Origin: Simkaniaceae bacterium | GTDB taxonomy: Bacteria > Chlamydiota > Chlamydiia > Chlamydiales > JACRBE01 | Assembly (NCBI GenBank): GCA_021734805.1 | Contig: JAIPIG010000025.1 | Location: 1-35,662, forward strand | DNA length: 35,662 bases | Direction of reading: 5' to 3' | In this document: piece after piece, positions 33,804-35,662 of the stretch | Position numbering within the stretch: the first letter of the stretch is position 1 | How the letters are laid out: every line of letters begins with the position of its first letter | Notes under the pieces: model-generated | Database searches by the model: none | What the model saw: the letters and a program-made list of their open reading frames with translations, nothing else | Told to the model about the DNA's origin: nothing | Translations under genes and position numbers: made by a program

Positions 33804-35252
33804 ATGGGAGTCACAATTAACCCCAGCCATTCACATTTTGAAGAATTAACGAGGGCTTTTCGAGAGCACAAAGCGAGCTTCCCGGAAACAATCCGAACAA
33901 AGATTCAAGAAACGATACCGGAATCCTTCGAAATTCAAAAGGACGCAGGAGAAATTGATATTCGCTGGAATATCGATACAAAGCAGCGTTTCTCAACGGC
34001 TTCGCTTAAGTCAAAAGGGAGAGTGACAGCTGATTCATTAAAACCAATCGATGAGCTGGCACGCCGCATTCTCAGAGCGCCCGCATCAGCCTCTGCATCA
34101 ACTTTCGTGCAGGGCGAAAAACGCGTTGTCAAATGTCGTATTGCCGAATTAGAAGCTCAGATCGCAAGCATGCGAGCTGAAGCAACGAGAGAAAGCGCAA
34201 CTAGAATGCGCTCTTCTGCTGAAGAAGCGGTCCATCTTGGAAAAGCCTATGCATCTAACTTAGAAAAAAAACTTAAAGCTGTTGAAACGAGTTCTAAACA
34301 GGAAATTCGCACATTGACTCATGAAAACGGAGTGAAAATACGTGCATTAACGGAGCAATTGGCAACGGAAACTCAAAGAGCAAATGCCCTTGATCAAAGA
34401 GTTGCTACTCTATTGATTAAAGTCGATCAATTAGAAACAGCGTCAACTGATCAAAATGCCGTGATGAGCCAAGCTCGCGGAAGAATTCAAGCACTACAGG
34501 ATGAGATTACAGGTTTAAATGAAGCATTAGCAAAAGCCGAAGGAGAAGCAGAGGGCGCCACTAAAGGCGTTGAAGCAGCCATTGAAAGAGAAAAAGCAAA
34601 ACTCCACGCTGAAGTGACTGCTTTAAAAGCAGCCTTAAGCGAAGTTGAAACAAGTTGTTCAGACCTTTCAGAGCAACTTGAAGCAAAAAGGGGAGAGCTA
34701 ACCACAACACAAGAAGAACTTGGAAGCGCACAGGAGTTGATTGGGGCCTTAAGAGAGGAGAAGACTGCATTGCTCTCAGCATGTGCTGAGCTTGAGAAAA
34801 CAATCGCGACTCAAGATGCTACTTTATCAAGATATGCAGCTCAATTTTCAGCCCTTGAAGAGAAAATGAAGCCACTTGAGGGGGTTATAGATCTTTCCAC
34901 AGCAACGGCTAGAGAAAATGATCGCTTAAAAGCTCAAAATAGAGAGCTAGAAGGCAGGATCGCTGCCTTACAAGCTGAATTAGCCTCGGCACACTCGCTC
35001 ACGAGTGATGCAGAAGCTGAACTCAGCCAATTGAAAAAAAACATCGGTAATCCGGATCTCGAAGCGAAATTCGAAGGTCTAAAAAGTTGGAATGGGTCTC
35101 TTGGCACACTATTCGGAACCGGTGATGTGGAAAACCTCGAAAAGGTGGTTACATCTATGATAAATGCTTTAACGGCTGAAAATAATGAGTTGAAGCGGCA
35201 GCTAAGTGAGATGAGGCTTCCACGCTCATCGTCAGAAGGTGGGGAGGAATAA
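33804..35252 (+). CDS. Long coiled-coil protein, unknown function
   Basis: A 482-residue protein. Residues 1-95 are globular-looking (MGVTINPSHSHFEELTRAFR, then EIDIRWNIDTKQRFSTASLK). A short Ala/Ser run (RAPASASASTF) leads into a continuous coiled coil from about 110 to 410, with dense heptads of Ala, Glu, Leu and Lys (VKCRIAELEAQIASMRAEAT, DEITGLNEALAKAEGEAEGA). The last 70 residues contain a second short coil (LTAENNELKRQLSEMRLP). There is no signal peptide or membrane helix. AAGG precedes the ATG. A gene of unknown type follows after 3 bp, so the pair is probably one operon. Structural and secreted-effector roles are both possible. Confidence 0.75.
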   Translation: MGVTINPSHSHFEELTRAFREHKASFPETIRTKIQETIPESFEIQKDAGEIDIRWNIDTKQRFSTASLKSKGRVTADSLKPIDELARRILRAPASASASTFVQGEKRVVKCRIAELEAQIASMRAEATRESATRMRSSAEEAVHLGKAYASNLEKKLKAVETSSKQEIRTLTHENGVKIRALTEQLATETQRANALDQRVATLLIKVDQLETASTDQNAVMSQARGRIQALQDEITGLNEALAKAEGEAEGATKGVEAAIEREKAKLHAEVTALKAALSEVETSCSDLSEQLEAKRGELTTTQEELGSAQELIGALREEKTALLSACAELEKTIATQDATLSRYAAQFSALEEKMKPLEGVIDLSTATARENDRLKAQNRELEGRIAALQAELASAHSLTSDAEAELSQLKKNIGNPDLEAKFEGLKSWNGSLGTLFGTGDVENLEKVVTSMINALTAENNELKRQLSEMRLPRSSSEGGEE

Positions 35253-35255
35253 CAT

Positions 35256-35662
35256 ATGACATCCGGACTCAATCTTTCTCAACCTATTCAAGTCAGCAAT
35301 CATACGATTGTTGTTTTGCCTGAGGCTCAAGAATACCAAGAATTAAAAACTCTTTTTCAGGGAATTGATCTTTCCTCTCTAAAGCAAGCTGATCAAAACA
35401 AATTTCAACAAGATCCAAAGGCGTTTGTCCTTCAAAAAGATGGCTATGTGCAGTGGGTTGTGACGCATGAGTGTGGAATCTCAACTCGAGGTCTTCATGA
35501 GCGCAGCTCCATTTCTAGAGAATCCCTTCAAGCCCTTCGTCAAAAAGGGGAAGAGATCTACTCTCAAGTGTTTAGACGCACCGAAAATGATGATACCCCC
35601 TCTCCTCGCGCTGTCAGGCCAACTCCTGTTGCGCGCTCTGTTTTACCACAAGCGACACTGAC
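35256..35662 (+). CDS. Unknown protein, truncated by the window end
   Basis: The frame opens with ATG at 35256, preceded by GGGGAGGA about eight bases upstream, and remains open to the last base (135 codons seen). It begins MTSGLNLSQPIQVSNHTIVV and continues with LPEAQEYQELKTLFQGID, FVLQKDGYVQWVVTHECGIS and a Pro/Arg-rich stretch (TPSPRAVRPTPVARS). It starts 3 bp after the coiled-coil gene, so the two are probably translationally coupled. I recognise no family, and the C-terminal part is not available. Confidence 0.7.
   Translation, partial: MTSGLNLSQPIQVSNHTIVVLPEAQEYQELKTLFQGIDLSSLKQADQNKFQQDPKAFVLQKDGYVQWVVTHECGISTRGLHERSSISRESLQALRQKGEEIYSQVFRRTENDDTPSPRAVRPTPVARSVLPQATL

Noticed and set aside
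1-35662. tRNA or rRNA genes
   Set aside because: I looked for tRNA-like cloverleaf ends and conserved rRNA blocks between genes and saw none.

Overview
The window looks like a chromosome segment of an environmental, amoeba-associated member of the Chlamydiota (Parachlamydiales-like). Three things point there. The housekeeping order alaS-mfd ... amn ... efp recalls the Chlamydia trachomatis block mfd-alaS-(tkt)-amn-efp2 (from memory, not checked). An Na+-NQR subunit F gene lies beside a SET-domain gene. Several host-interaction-type proteins are present (ankyrin+SET, a bilobed-hydrophobic Inc-like protein, long coiled coils). A complete glutamine-dependent NAD synthetase and an RHS polymorphic toxin argue for the larger environmental genomes rather than for Chlamydiaceae. 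I cannot name the species.

Layout. 1-815 is a graveyard: the start of a small gene running off the left edge, a 40-bp tandem repeat, the N-terminus of an IS630-type transposase, and an orphan, frameshifted RHS toxin tip sharing a 124/125-bp duplicated segment with the intact RHS gene. 816-6400 (minus) is a secreted RHS/YD-repeat toxin with its small immunity gene. 6401-6910 is a divergent intergenic region with a very strong hairpin and a 180-bp palindromic element ending 30 bp before alaS. 6911-12890 is alaS-mfd. 12993-17571 holds a GNAT protein with a signal-like N-terminus, two tandem NSS-family sodium symporters and a short AMP nucleosidase. 17572-17993 is a second divergent region with another inverted-repeat element. 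17994-20375 carries an Inc-like membrane/coiled-coil protein, EF-P and the EF-P lysyl-ligase EpmA (efp and epmA overlap). 20343-23315 (minus) is nqrF-nadE. 23490-25211 is an ankyrin+SET protein, followed by divergent rsmD and a large helical-repeat protein of unknown function. 28692-29194 is a third divergent region with the second copy of the 180-bp element, again ending 28 bp before a start codon (a third NSS symporter, followed by htpG). 32536-33390 is an MscS channel, 33391-33803 a fourth divergent region with a perfect 18-bp inverted repeat, and 33804-end a coiled-coil protein plus an unknown partner.

The most interesting thread is a repeat family with TATACCG...CGGTATA ends. The same end sequence precedes the IS630-type transposase remnant, cuts the orphan RHS tip, separates that tip from the immunity gene, and bounds two structured ~180-bp elements in the 5' leaders of alaS and an amino-acid-type transporter. 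This fits a MITE family mobilised by an IS630/Tc1-mariner-type transposase that has ended up as leader sequence of two genes. All four long divergent intergenic regions contain a large inverted repeat.
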